Shown: one piece after another, positions 35,386 through 44,423 of the stretch
How positions within the stretch are numbered: position 1 is the first letter of the stretch
How the letters are laid out: the number at the start of each line of letters is the position of its first letter
DNA from: Opitutaceae bacterium
GTDB taxonomy: Bacteria; Verrucomicrobiota; Verrucomicrobiia; Opitutales; Opitutaceae
Direction of reading: 5' to 3'
Length of the DNA stretch: 64,000 bases
Assembly (NCBI GenBank): GCA_030648295.1
Contig: JAUSID010000074.1
Coordinates: 1-64,000, forward strand
Translations under genes and position numbers: made by a program
Notes under the pieces: generated by a model
What the model saw: the letters and a program-made list of their open reading frames with translations, nothing else
What the model was told of the DNA's origin: nothing
The model's database searches: none

Positions 35386-36669
35386 ATGAGCACCCCTCGC
35401 AGATTTTCATCGCTGCCCCGTCGCGCGTTTTTGCGGAACTCCGCCGCGCTCGCGTTGCTCGGCGCCACCCGCGCCGCCGCGTCCGCGGCTCCTTCCGGCC
35501 GCATCGTGCCGTCGGCGGAAGAGCTCAAGCGAATCATGGACGCGCCGGTGCTGAACCTCGAGTTCGTGAAATCGCCCGTGACGGTCGCGTCGCTCGAACT
35601 CCTGCAGAATGGGCGGAATTACCTCGTGCGCGCCCGCTCCACCGACGGCGTGGAGGCGATCACGGTGCCGAATCCCGCGATCATGACGAAGGCGTATCCC
35701 GTGCTGCTCGGCTCGGTGATCAACACGTTCCTGAAGCAGGATGCGCGGAAGCTCGAGCAGCTGCACTGGGACGTCTACCGCGGCGGCAGCAATTACAAGA
35801 TGCAGGGGCAGCTCTACTGGGTTTCGGTGATGGCGGTCGAGCAGGCGCTGCTCGAATTGATGGGGCAGACCACGAAGCGGCCGGTCGCGGACTTCTTCGG
35901 CGGGTCGAAGCGGCGCGATGTGCCGGTGTACTATGCGAGCGGCAATCGCGGCAACACGCCCGAGGCCGAAATCGAATACCTGCAAAAACTCGTGGCCGGC
36001 TCGGGCGTCAAGGCGATCAAGTTCCGGCTCGGCGGCCGGATGAACCACAATGCCGACTCGCTGCCCGGCCGCACGGAGAAGCTGATTCCACTGGTGCGAA
36101 AAACCTTTGGCGACGGCATGACGCTGTACGCCGACTCGAACAGTTCCTACGACGTGAAGGAGGCGATCCGGATCGGCCGGATCATGGAGGCGCATCGTTT
36201 TGGATTCTACGAGGAGCCGTGCGAGTTCGACGATCTCTGGAGCACCAAGGCGGTGGCGGATGCGCTCACCATCCCGATCGCCGGCGGCGAGCAGGAATAC
36301 AGCCTTCACCGCTGGCACTGGATGGTGGCGAACCGCGGCGTTGACATCGTGCAACCAGATTTGCACTACGGCGGCGGATTCATCCGCGCGACCAAGGTGG
36401 CGCGGATGGCCGCGGCAGCGGGAATGACGGTCGTGCCGCACATGTCGGGCGGCGGGCTCGGTTACCTCGATGTCGTGCAGTTCGCCTCGTTCACGCCCAA
36501 CATCGGGCCCTTCCAGGAATTCAAGGGCAACGTGACGATCCCGGTGTCCTGCCCGACGTCATCGCTGAAATGCGAAAATGGCATGGTGCGCTGCCCGACC
36601 GGTCCGGGCTTCGGTGTCACCGTCGATCCCGACTTCGTGAAAAAGGCGCACGTGGTGAAGCTCGGCTGA
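35386..36669 (+). CDS. Tat-exported enolase-superfamily (mandelate racemase-like) enzyme
   Basis: A 427-residue protein with a twin-arginine signal (PRRAFLRN, residues 11-18). The C-terminal TIM barrel has the superfamily's catalytic set: Lys212-x-Arg214 in KFR, metal ligands Asp250 (YADSNSSYD), Glu276/277 (YEEPCEF) and Glu302 (GGEQEYS), and His352 in VPHMSGGG. This places it in the mandelate racemase group, which dehydrates or epimerises acid sugars. Export by Tat is unusual for this superfamily but is found in Verrucomicrobia. The substrate is probably an aldonate-type acid sugar, which is inferred only. The frame is open to 35302; the ATG at 35386 immediately precedes the signal. Confidence 0.88.
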   Translation: MSTPRRFSSLPRRAFLRNSAALALLGATRAAASAAPSGRIVPSAEELKRIMDAPVLNLEFVKSPVTVASLELLQNGRNYLVRARSTDGVEAITVPNPAIMTKAYPVLLGSVINTFLKQDARKLEQLHWDVYRGGSNYKMQGQLYWVSVMAVEQALLELMGQTTKRPVADFFGGSKRRDVPVYYASGNRGNTPEAEIEYLQKLVAGSGVKAIKFRLGGRMNHNADSLPGRTEKLIPLVRKTFGDGMTLYADSNSSYDVKEAIRIGRIMEAHRFGFYEEPCEFDDLWSTKAVADALTIPIAGGEQEYSLHRWHWMVANRGVDIVQPDLHYGGGFIRATKVARMAAAAGMTVVPHMSGGGLGYLDVVQFASFTPNIGPFQEFKGNVTIPVSCPTSSLKCENGMVRCPTGPGFGVTVDPDFVKKAHVVKLG

Positions 36670-36682
36670 GCGAGGGCGGCGC

Positions 36683-36860
36683 TAGACTCCTTGAACTCCG
36701 CAACTCGTTTTGAACAGGTCAAGTTTTCGAAAATTCCCAAACTGTCATTCTGAGGGCCGCCGAAGAATCCAGTGGCGCGTCCGGCTGCGAGCATCGGGCT
36801 GGATTCTTCGCCAAGCCTCAGAATGACAAACCGGGAATTGGGTCGGGTCGGAGGCTGCGC
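36683..36860. repeat. Long intergenic repeat, copy B
   Basis: It matches copy A (17051-17263) from ctagactccttgaactccg through the gtcattctgagggccgccga hairpin to gtcgggtcggaggctgcgcc, differing by a deletion of about 35 bases and a few substitutions. It lies between the enolase-type gene and TonB receptor 3, which converge on it. Confidence 0.85.
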
Positions 36861-36864
36861 CGGG

Positions 36865-39800
36865 CTAGAAATTCCCCTTCACGCCGAACGTCCACATCGC
36901 GCCGAACTGGTTCACCTGGAACTCGCGCGGGCCGTTCTGCGTCATCGTGCGCGTCACCTGGTATTTGTTCGTGATGTTTTTGCCCTGGCAGAAGAGCGCG
37001 AACTTGTCCGTCAGCCGGTAGTTGGCGCTTACATCGTACTTGGCTTCGTCCTCGCGGTAGCGGCCGCTCGTCGTCGTGAGCGGCACTTCCGGATACCACA
37101 CGGCGTTGAACACGCCGTTGAACCGCCGGTAGCGGTAACTCAAGCCGCACTTGACGTGATGCGGCGCCGTGCCCGGCCGCCGCCCCGTGGTAATCGTGCG
37201 CGTATAGTTGCCAAACACGCCGGTGCCCTGGAGCACGCCGGGCAGAAACGAGAGCTGCTGCCGGTAATCGACTTCATAGCCCTTGAACCGCTTCGTGCCC
37301 GAGCCGCTCGTCTGGGTGATGAACGTGTACTCGGAATAAAACGGATCGTCACCGAAGCCGAATTCCTCGGCGGTGAGTTCGTCCCGTTCCCGCAGGTTCT
37401 TGAATTGATTATAGAAACCGCCGATCCCGAACTGGCCCACCGGTTCGAAATAGCGTTCGAACCGGACCAGGAATTTTTCCGACTGTTCGGGCAGCAGGCC
37501 GGGGTTCGGCACCGTGACGCGGGCGTTCACCTCGTCGATCGCCCAAAGTCCGCTGATGTGATTGAAGCCCGGCCGCAGGATCGACTTGTTGTACCCGAAA
37601 TGCCCGACGAGGTTGGGCCGGATGTCGTACTTGGCGGAGAAGCTCGGAAAGAGATTGTCGTACCTGGCCGAGCGAACCACGCGCGGGCGGGTTTGATACT
37701 GATAGATCATTCCGGGCACCGTCGTGGCGATACCGCCGGACACCGGGAACCCGGCCGCCAGCACCTGTGATCCCGGCAGTGGATCGTACTCGAGCGAGGA
37801 CGTGTTCGTTTGCTCCCACCGCACGCCTGTTTGCATGCGCAGGCCTTTGATGTTCGTGAATCCCGTGAGGTAGGCCGCGTTGATTTGCTCCTTGTAATCT
37901 TTCATGTTGCGGACGTTGGCCGTGAGCCAGTTCGCCGCCGTCGCATTGGGCACGAACCAGTCGGGATGCTCCTGGAACGCCTCGGTCAGCCGCTTCCGGT
38001 TGAAGTAAACCGGCGGCCCGCCGGACGTGATGCCCTGTATCTTGATGCCGTATGCCTTCAGATCGATCGGCGTCGGCGACTCGTAACCCACAAAGCTGGT
38101 GGCGTTGCGGTTCGGGCCCACGTACTGCCACGACCGCGCGACCGACGTGTCCTCGTAGTCGCGAATCCGCTCCTGCACCTTGAAGCCGGTCTTGAACCAC
38201 GTCGTCGTTTTCCACGGCATTACCAGTTTTGCGCTGAGCTCGCCGGTGTAGTTCTGATCCTTGCCGTCGCGGTATTCATCGCCGAGGACCGGATTGCGAT
38301 AGTTCGAGAGATCGGACCAGTCATTGCCGCTGAGTTGAGAGACCTTCCAGTCGGTCGCCCACGGGCCGGAGCGCTCGGCACGAAAGTCGACGCCGGTATA
38401 GGCGCTCGTGCGCGTGTAGCTCGCGGCTCCCTCGTCGATGCCGCGGACGTGGCTGATCGAGCGCGACATGCCGCCTTTGCCTTCGACGAGCAGCGGTCCG
38501 CGCTTGTATTCGAAGCTCGGGAAAATGTTGGTCGTGGTGCTGAGCTTGTTGAAGCCGCGCGCGCTCGCCGCGGCCACCGCGCGCGACGAACCGCCGGCGG
38601 CGGACGTTTGCAGCGTCGTCAGCCCGTCTCCAAGCACCGACGAGCGGCCGGTGGCGGAGGTGTTGTTGGCGGCGAAAGTAAACTGCAGCGTCCGGTTCGA
38701 GGAGCGGAGCGCGTACTCGTTCATGCTGGTGTGGAGTGACACCGCGAGATTGGGCGAAACCTTGTAGTCGATGGTGATCGAGCCCGACGTGCGCTCGGTG
38801 AAGCGCGGATTGTCGAGGAACTCCAGCCGGGTGATCACCACCGGGCGGGGATCGGTGGCGCTGGGCGTTTGCTGCAGCGTCGGACTAACCCGCTGTTCCG
38901 GCCAAAACATGTTGGACTGGCTGACGTTGACGACGATGCCGAGCCGGTTGTTGAAAAACACATCCGAATAATCCAGCAGCGCGCCGGGCCGATACTTGTG
39001 GTGCTTGTCGTCGCCGGGGCCGTAGGTCTCGCGCAGGTGGAAATCCGTCGAATTGATCATCGCGCTTACCTGCCAGCCGATCCGGCGCCCCTTGCGATCG
39101 AAGGCGCGCTTGGTCTTCAGGTTGATCGTGCCGGCCGGCGCGTCCGCGTCCATGTCGGCGCTGTTGGTCTTGAACACCTCCACCGCCTCGAGGTTGTTGA
39201 GTGACACCTCGGAGAAGTTGAACATGCGCGAGCCTTCGCCGGCATCGACGTTCTGGGTGCCGAGAAAATGCGTGTAGGCATCGCCGCTGGCGAGCCGCAT
39301 GCCGTTCATCGTCACCGCGGCGTATTGTGGATCCATGCCGTGGATACGCGGTGCGCGCGCCTCGCCGCCGTTCAGCTCAATATCGACGCCGGGCAGGAAT
39401 TTCACGAACTCGCCGAGGTTGCCCTCGGAGATGTCGCCAAACAGGTCGGACGCGACGACGTTGGTGATGTTCTGGTTCCGCCGCTGATCCATGAGCGCCT
39501 TCGCATTTCCCTCGCGTTCGGCGGAGACGACAAACTGGTCCAGCTTGATCGGCGCGCCGTCGACGGAACGCTTTTGCTCGGTGCTGACGAGATTGAAGTC
39601 GCGGACGGCGGTCTGGCCTGGCGCGACCATCAAGGATGCGGGTGGCGCCTCGTATCCGGTATAGTTGACGGCGATCGTGACCTCGCCCGCCGGCACATTC
39701 CGCAGGCTGTAGTAGCCGCCGTCTTCGGAAATGGCCGCCATGTCGGTGCCGCGCACCACGACTTGGGCGTTGCGAACGTACTCGCGCGTGGCGGGATTGA

Positions 39801-39909
39801 AGATCCGGCCGGTGATGACACCGGTGGGGCTGGTCTGGGCGGACAGGCTGGTCACGAGGACGAGCGTCGTCCCGACGAAAGCGCGAAGCGCGCGGTGTAC
39901 GGTTTGCAT
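36865..39909 (-). CDS. TonB-dependent receptor 3
   Basis: A 1014-residue outer-membrane receptor. Signal peptide (MQTVHRALRAFVGTTLVLVT), then a carboxypeptidase-regulatory-like domain (GVITGRIFNPATREYVRNAQ), the shared plug signature (QFVVSAEREG, NITNVVASDLFGD, NLGEFVKFLPGV), and an acidic/Ala-rich plug loop (FKTNSADMDADAPAGTINL). The barrel runs to the terminal Phe (FGVKGNF). It is divergent from receptor 4 and from a small proline-rich ORF. The frame is open to 40098, but the ATG at 39909 is the signal-peptide start. The ligand is unknown. Confidence 0.92.
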   Translation of the reverse strand: MQTVHRALRAFVGTTLVLVTSLSAQTSPTGVITGRIFNPATREYVRNAQVVVRGTDMAAISEDGGYYSLRNVPAGEVTIAVNYTGYEAPPASLMVAPGQTAVRDFNLVSTEQKRSVDGAPIKLDQFVVSAEREGNAKALMDQRRNQNITNVVASDLFGDISEGNLGEFVKFLPGVDIELNGGEARAPRIHGMDPQYAAVTMNGMRLASGDAYTHFLGTQNVDAGEGSRMFNFSEVSLNNLEAVEVFKTNSADMDADAPAGTINLKTKRAFDRKGRRIGWQVSAMINSTDFHLRETYGPGDDKHHKYRPGALLDYSDVFFNNRLGIVVNVSQSNMFWPEQRVSPTLQQTPSATDPRPVVITRLEFLDNPRFTERTSGSITIDYKVSPNLAVSLHTSMNEYALRSSNRTLQFTFAANNTSATGRSSVLGDGLTTLQTSAAGGSSRAVAAASARGFNKLSTTTNIFPSFEYKRGPLLVEGKGGMSRSISHVRGIDEGAASYTRTSAYTGVDFRAERSGPWATDWKVSQLSGNDWSDLSNYRNPVLGDEYRDGKDQNYTGELSAKLVMPWKTTTWFKTGFKVQERIRDYEDTSVARSWQYVGPNRNATSFVGYESPTPIDLKAYGIKIQGITSGGPPVYFNRKRLTEAFQEHPDWFVPNATAANWLTANVRNMKDYKEQINAAYLTGFTNIKGLRMQTGVRWEQTNTSSLEYDPLPGSQVLAAGFPVSGGIATTVPGMIYQYQTRPRVVRSARYDNLFPSFSAKYDIRPNLVGHFGYNKSILRPGFNHISGLWAIDEVNARVTVPNPGLLPEQSEKFLVRFERYFEPVGQFGIGGFYNQFKNLRERDELTAEEFGFGDDPFYSEYTFITQTSGSGTKRFKGYEVDYRQQLSFLPGVLQGTGVFGNYTRTITTGRRPGTAPHHVKCGLSYRYRRFNGVFNAVWYPEVPLTTTSGRYREDEAKYDVSANYRLTDKFALFCQGKNITNKYQVTRTMTQNGPREFQVNQFGAMWTFGVKGNF

Positions 39910-40097
39910 GGTGGCACTGGTTGATTCGCCGCTGGAGGCGCGAAACATTTCCCGCGTGTAGTTGAGGCGGGGCGACAACGGCATAGCGCGTGACATGAGC
40001 GCGAGCAACGAACATTGATTCCGCGGAGCGTCCGGACGCCGCGCGAAAGCGTGCATTAGGGAGCCCGGCCCTGGAGGGGCCGGCCGGGGCATCGTCA

Positions 40098-40325
40098 TCA
40101 GTGCCGGATCGTGGCGTCGACCGGCCGCACGTCCGTGCGGGGAGGAGACTGTTCCTCGGTGCGCGGAGGAGCGATGATGGGTAATTCACCGAACGGGGAT
40201 GATGTCGCCGCGGGAGGTCCCGACGGCTCCGCCAGTGGCAATTCGTCGGGCGCCGGCATCTCACCGGCGGGCAAAGCGGGCATGTCATCCGCCGGATCGT
40301 CGAGTTCGGGGTCGGGGTGGTTCAT
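40098..40325 (-). CDS. Small acidic proline-rich protein upstream of receptor 3
   Basis: A 75-residue ORF from the ATG at 40325, about 190 bp upstream of receptor 3 on the same strand. It is rich in Pro, Asp and Glu (NHPDPELDDPADDMPALP) and has no signal or membrane segment. The codons look coding-like but proline-rich frames arise by chance in this GC-rich DNA. I recognise no family. Confidence 0.4.
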   Translation of the reverse strand: MNHPDPELDDPADDMPALPAGEMPAPDELPLAEPSGPPAATSSPFGELPIIAPPRTEEQSPPRTDVRPVDATIRH

Positions 40326-40519
40326 TGGGGCAGGGTGACGCAAAGGGACGGGCGTCAACTTCCGTTGGTTGAGAAACGCACGGTGCTATGGCGGCGCGAC
40401 AGGTCGCGCCGAAAAAAAGTGCGACGGACTGGCATCCTGGAGTAACCGGGGAAAGCGGGAGGCGGGCAAAGTGCCCGCACTCGCGGCGGAGTAAGACGAA
40501 TCGGTCCGCCACACGCGAC

Positions 40520-40690
40520 GCGAAAATTTGAGGAAGAACGCGAGAAGCGGAAGATGGGAAGAACGCGAGACGCGAAAGACCCAGGCAAACGGCAGAAAGA
40601 AGAAATGGTGGAAGAAGAAACCCGGGAGAAGACGGGGAGACGTGGGAGAACGCGAGAACGCGACATGACGGAAAACGGGGGAAACGTGGT
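40520..40690. repeat. Purine-rich repeat array, left of receptor 4
   Basis: The + strand is made of degenerate units such as gaagaacgcgagacgcgaaa, gacccaggcaaacggcag and aaagaagaaatggtggaaga, over 90 percent of which are A/G in long stretches. Nearly the same order of units recurs after receptor 4 at 44113-44360. The surrounding spacer (40326-40933) contains no other gene-like signal. Confidence 0.8.
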
Positions 40691-40933
40691 TTGAAGTGGC
40701 ACGGGCATCTTGCCCGTGATGCCCGCAGCCATAGGCGAGATGTGCAGGCCTGAGCAGCCGTGGCGAATTTTCGTTGCGCCTCGAACGGGGTTGTCCGAAT
40801 TAGGGCGCGACCCCTCGCATACGCGTTCTGCTCGCCGGCCGCTTTCTTCCTGGCGCGTGTTCGTGAGCCTAACCCCAATTCGCGCTTCATCCCGAAGCGT
40901 CCAATCCGCCTCCCCGAGGCGCACCTCCGTCGC

Positions 40934-43900
40934 ATGACCCCTGCCACCGCGCTTCACCGCCGCACCGTTTGCTTACTCATTTGCTGCGTGACCGCCGCAA
41001 TGACGTGTATTCATGCCGCCACGACCGCAGAGCCGGCGACCACACGCTCGCCTGTGCCGGCAGCCGGAAGCATCACCGGTCGGATCCAGAACGCGGTCAT
41101 TGGCCGGTATCTCACCAACGCCCGGATTTCGATCAAAGGCACCGACATTGTCGGGTTCACCGACGAGTTCGGCGTCTATCGGCTTCCTGCTGTCCCCGCT
41201 GGTCCGGTGGTCGTCGAGGTGTTCTATACCGGCATGGATCCGCGGCAAACCGCGCTCGATGTCGCGCCGGGGCAGACGCTCGTGCACGACGTCAACCTCA
41301 CCAATGTGGCGCTCTACGGACCGGCATCGGACACCGTCAAGCTCGGCGCGTTCGTGGTCTCCACGTCCAAGGAAACCGAGGGCGAGGCGCTCGCGACCAA
41401 CGAGCAGCGTTTCGCCGCGAACATCAAGAATGTCGTCGCCACCGACACGTTCGGCGACGTCCAGGAGGGAAACCTCGGCGAGTTCATCAAGTTTCTGCCC
41501 GGCGTCGCGGTGAATTATGGAGACGCCGAGGCGCTCTCGATCTCGTTGCGCGGATTCTCGCCCAACCTCACCGGCATCACGACGGACGGCGCCCAGATCT
41601 CCAACGCGAACTACGGCGGCTCGTCGCGCGCGCCATTCCTTTCGCAGACTTCCATCAACAACATCTCGCGGGTGGAAGTCTCGAAGGTGCCGACGCCCTC
41701 CTCGGCCGCCGATTCGCTGGGCGGCTCGATCAACATGGTCAGCAAGAGTGCGTTCGAGCGCAGCCGGGCGGAACTGCGGTATCGATTTTATCTCACCGGC
41801 AATTCGCACCGTTTGAAGATCAAGGATCCGTACACCTTCGACAACGAGACGTACAAAATCCTCCCGAGCTTCGATTTCGATTACACGCTGCCAGTGAACA
41901 AGGATTTCGGCGTCGTCATCACGGGGCTGACGACGAACTTCTACAATGAACAGCGGATTCACCCAACGGCGTGGACCGAGACGGGGACCGGCACCGGTGC
42001 TTCGATCAGCCAGTCGTTTCGCTCGACGGACGTCATTGTCGATGCGCCGCGCTATACGTGGCGAAAAGCCGCCGGCTTGAACGCCGACTGGCGCGTCGCC
42101 GCCAACTCGGTGCTCTCGGTCGGTTTCGATCTCAGTTATTTCCACTCGCAGGTCGCCAACGTCCAGCGCAACGCCCAGACCGGCACCAACGGCACGCCCA
42201 CCATCGCCGTCGCCAGTGGTGGCGTGCCGTTTAACCACAGCCCGACGCATACCACGGGGGCCACGGGACGCGGCGCGGTGAATCTCTCGGGCAATTCCAC
42301 CAATCGCTACGAGCAGACGCGGGCGGGCAAGGTTCGCTACCGGTTCGACAACGGCGACTGGAGAATCAACGCGGGGCTGAGCCGGTCCGCCTCGTCGACG
42401 AAATTCCGCGGCGGCTCGGACGGCTGGGTTTTCTCCAGCATCGCCGGCAGCCTCGACGTGCCGGCCCGGGTGTCCTTCTCGAACATCTCCCCCGTGGGCA
42501 AAGGCGATTCGACGACGGTCGTCGAGGCATTCGACAATTCCGGCCGGCCGCTCGAGCTGAACGATATGGCGAATTACCGCGTGACGACCGCCACGATCGC
42601 GACACGCGACATCACGGACAACATGGCGTTCGGCGACCTGAACGTCCGCCGGCGGCTCGGGTTCCTCAGCTTTCCCGCGGCCGTGCAGCTCGGCGGGCTG
42701 CATCGGATCCAGAAGCGCGACAGCCGGATTCCCTCGGTCGCCTACACCTACAATGGCAGCAACGGCAGCCGGTCGGCGAAGCCGTATCAATATCAGACGT
42801 ACGTCAACCAGGATTCGGGCTTCGGTGCCCGCAACATCCCGTTCCTCAACGTCGGCCGGGCGTCGCGCGCGTTCAAGGCCGACTCCTCGCTGTTTGCCCA
42901 GACGCCGGCACAGGTTGTGTCCGGCCGCACCTCGGGAATCACGACGTCGGAATACATCCGCGAGGCGGTGACGGCGGGTTACGCGCAGGCGGAGATGCAG
43001 CTTTTCAGCAACCGGCTCCGCCTCCTGACCGGCGTGCGCTACGAAACGACCACGGGCGAGGGCGAGGGGCCGTTGAACGATCCGGGGGCGGCGTTCGTGC
43101 GCAACGCGAACGGCACGTTCACGCGCAACGCGGCGGGACAACGTATCCGTAAACCGGAGGCGGGCGCCGTCAATTCGATCGAGGAACTGCTGCTGACGCG
43201 GACGCAGCGGGGCAATCGCGCCAAGGGTACGTACGACGGCTATTTTCCGAGCCTTCACGTCACCTACCATGTGACGGACAATTTTCAGGCGCGCGCGGCT
43301 TATGCGAAAACCTACGGCCGGCCGAATTTCAACGAGATCATCCCCAACGTGGTGATCAACGAGCGCGATTTGGACGAGAGCCAGCTGGCCGATCCAAGCG
43401 TGATCCCCGGGTTCATCACCCTGCGCAATCCGCGGTTGAAGCCATGGACGGCGGACAACTTTGATGTCTCGCTCGAATATTACACGGCCCAGGGTGGAGT
43501 CTTCACCGCCGGCGTGTTCGTGAAGGACATCAAGGATTTTTTTGGCAATGACGTCCGGCGGATCACCCCGGCCGAGGCGGAGGAATACGGCCTCGACCCG
43601 CGCTATGCCGGGTTTCAGGTCACGACCAAGATGAACGCGGGCGATGCGCGGGTTTCAGGGGTGGAGGTGAGCCTGCGCCACTCGCTCGCGCGGCTGGGTT
43701 CCTGGGGCCGGCCTTTCTCGGTGTTCTTCAACGCGACCAAGCTTCGGCTCGAGGGGGAGCGCCAGGCGGACTTCAGCGGATTCATCGATGATACCCGGAG
43801 CTGGGGTGTGACGTTCGCCCGTCACCCGCTGACGCTCATGGCAAAATGGAACTGGCGCGGAGAGCAGAAGAACGCCGCCTATCCCAACGCGGGGCCGGAT

Positions 43901-44113
43901 GGCTACAATTACACGGGAGCGCGGACACACCTCGATCTAAACGCGGACTACCAATTCGGGAAGCGCATGTCGTTTTTCGTGAATGCGCGGAATATCTTTG
44001 ATGTGCGCAATGAATCGCTGCGCTACGGTTCGCAAACGCCCGGTTACGCGAAAGTGATTTCGTCGGCGGAATACGGTGTGCAGCTCGGCGCCGGAGTGAA
44101 GGGGAGTTTCTGA
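40934..44113 (+). CDS. TonB-dependent receptor 4
   Basis: A 1059-residue outer-membrane receptor, longest of the four. A signal region (CLLICCVTAAMTCIHAATTA) is followed by a carboxypeptidase-regulatory-like domain (GSITGRIQNAVIGRYLTNAR), the plug (AFVVSTSKETEG, NIKNVVATDTFGD, NLGEFIKFLPGV, KVPTPSSAADSLGGSINM) and a barrel with C-terminal Phe (GAGVKGSF). The frame begins at 40760, but the ATG at 40934 is the plausible start. It is unusual in lying between two purine-rich repeat arrays in direct orientation. The ligand is unknown. Confidence 0.92.
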   Translation: MTPATALHRRTVCLLICCVTAAMTCIHAATTAEPATTRSPVPAAGSITGRIQNAVIGRYLTNARISIKGTDIVGFTDEFGVYRLPAVPAGPVVVEVFYTGMDPRQTALDVAPGQTLVHDVNLTNVALYGPASDTVKLGAFVVSTSKETEGEALATNEQRFAANIKNVVATDTFGDVQEGNLGEFIKFLPGVAVNYGDAEALSISLRGFSPNLTGITTDGAQISNANYGGSSRAPFLSQTSINNISRVEVSKVPTPSSAADSLGGSINMVSKSAFERSRAELRYRFYLTGNSHRLKIKDPYTFDNETYKILPSFDFDYTLPVNKDFGVVITGLTTNFYNEQRIHPTAWTETGTGTGASISQSFRSTDVIVDAPRYTWRKAAGLNADWRVAANSVLSVGFDLSYFHSQVANVQRNAQTGTNGTPTIAVASGGVPFNHSPTHTTGATGRGAVNLSGNSTNRYEQTRAGKVRYRFDNGDWRINAGLSRSASSTKFRGGSDGWVFSSIAGSLDVPARVSFSNISPVGKGDSTTVVEAFDNSGRPLELNDMANYRVTTATIATRDITDNMAFGDLNVRRRLGFLSFPAAVQLGGLHRIQKRDSRIPSVAYTYNGSNGSRSAKPYQYQTYVNQDSGFGARNIPFLNVGRASRAFKADSSLFAQTPAQVVSGRTSGITTSEYIREAVTAGYAQAEMQLFSNRLRLLTGVRYETTTGEGEGPLNDPGAAFVRNANGTFTRNAAGQRIRKPEAGAVNSIEELLLTRTQRGNRAKGTYDGYFPSLHVTYHVTDNFQARAAYAKTYGRPNFNEIIPNVVINERDLDESQLADPSVIPGFITLRNPRLKPWTADNFDVSLEYYTAQGGVFTAGVFVKDIKDFFGNDVRRITPAEAEEYGLDPRYAGFQVTTKMNAGDARVSGVEVSLRHSLARLGSWGRPFSVFFNATKLRLEGERQADFSGFIDDTRSWGVTFARHPLTLMAKWNWRGEQKNAAYPNAGPDGYNYTGARTHLDLNADYQFGKRMSFFVNARNIFDVRNESLRYGSQTPGYAKVISSAEYGVQLGAGVKGSF

Positions 44114-44362
44114 AGACGGGAAGACGCGGAAGAACGCGAGACGCGGAAGACCCGGGCAAACGGCAAAGAGAAGAAACGGGTGAGGAAGACGGGGAAGACT
44201 TGGAAGAACGCGAGACGCTCGAAGACGGGGAGACGGGGGAGAACGCGAGACGTGGGAGACGCTCGAAGACGGGAAGACTTGGGAGAACGCGAGACGCGGA
44301 AGACCTGGCAAACGACAGAAAGAAGAAACGGCAGAAAGAAGAAATCGAGGAAACGAGGTGGC
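44113..44362. repeat. Purine-rich repeat array, right of receptor 4
   Basis: Units gaagaacgcgagacgcggaa, gacccgggcaaacggcaaag and agaagaaacgg repeat several times, with the block near 44131-44178 almost identical to 40560-40610 left of the receptor and copied again near 44283-44340. The array starts right at the receptor's stop codon. It encodes no recognisable protein. Confidence 0.8.
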
Positions 44363-44423
44363 GCGCTCGTCGCGCCACGGGCGGCCGCGGGGCTCGCGTT
44401 GCGGACCCGTCGCGACGCCGCGA

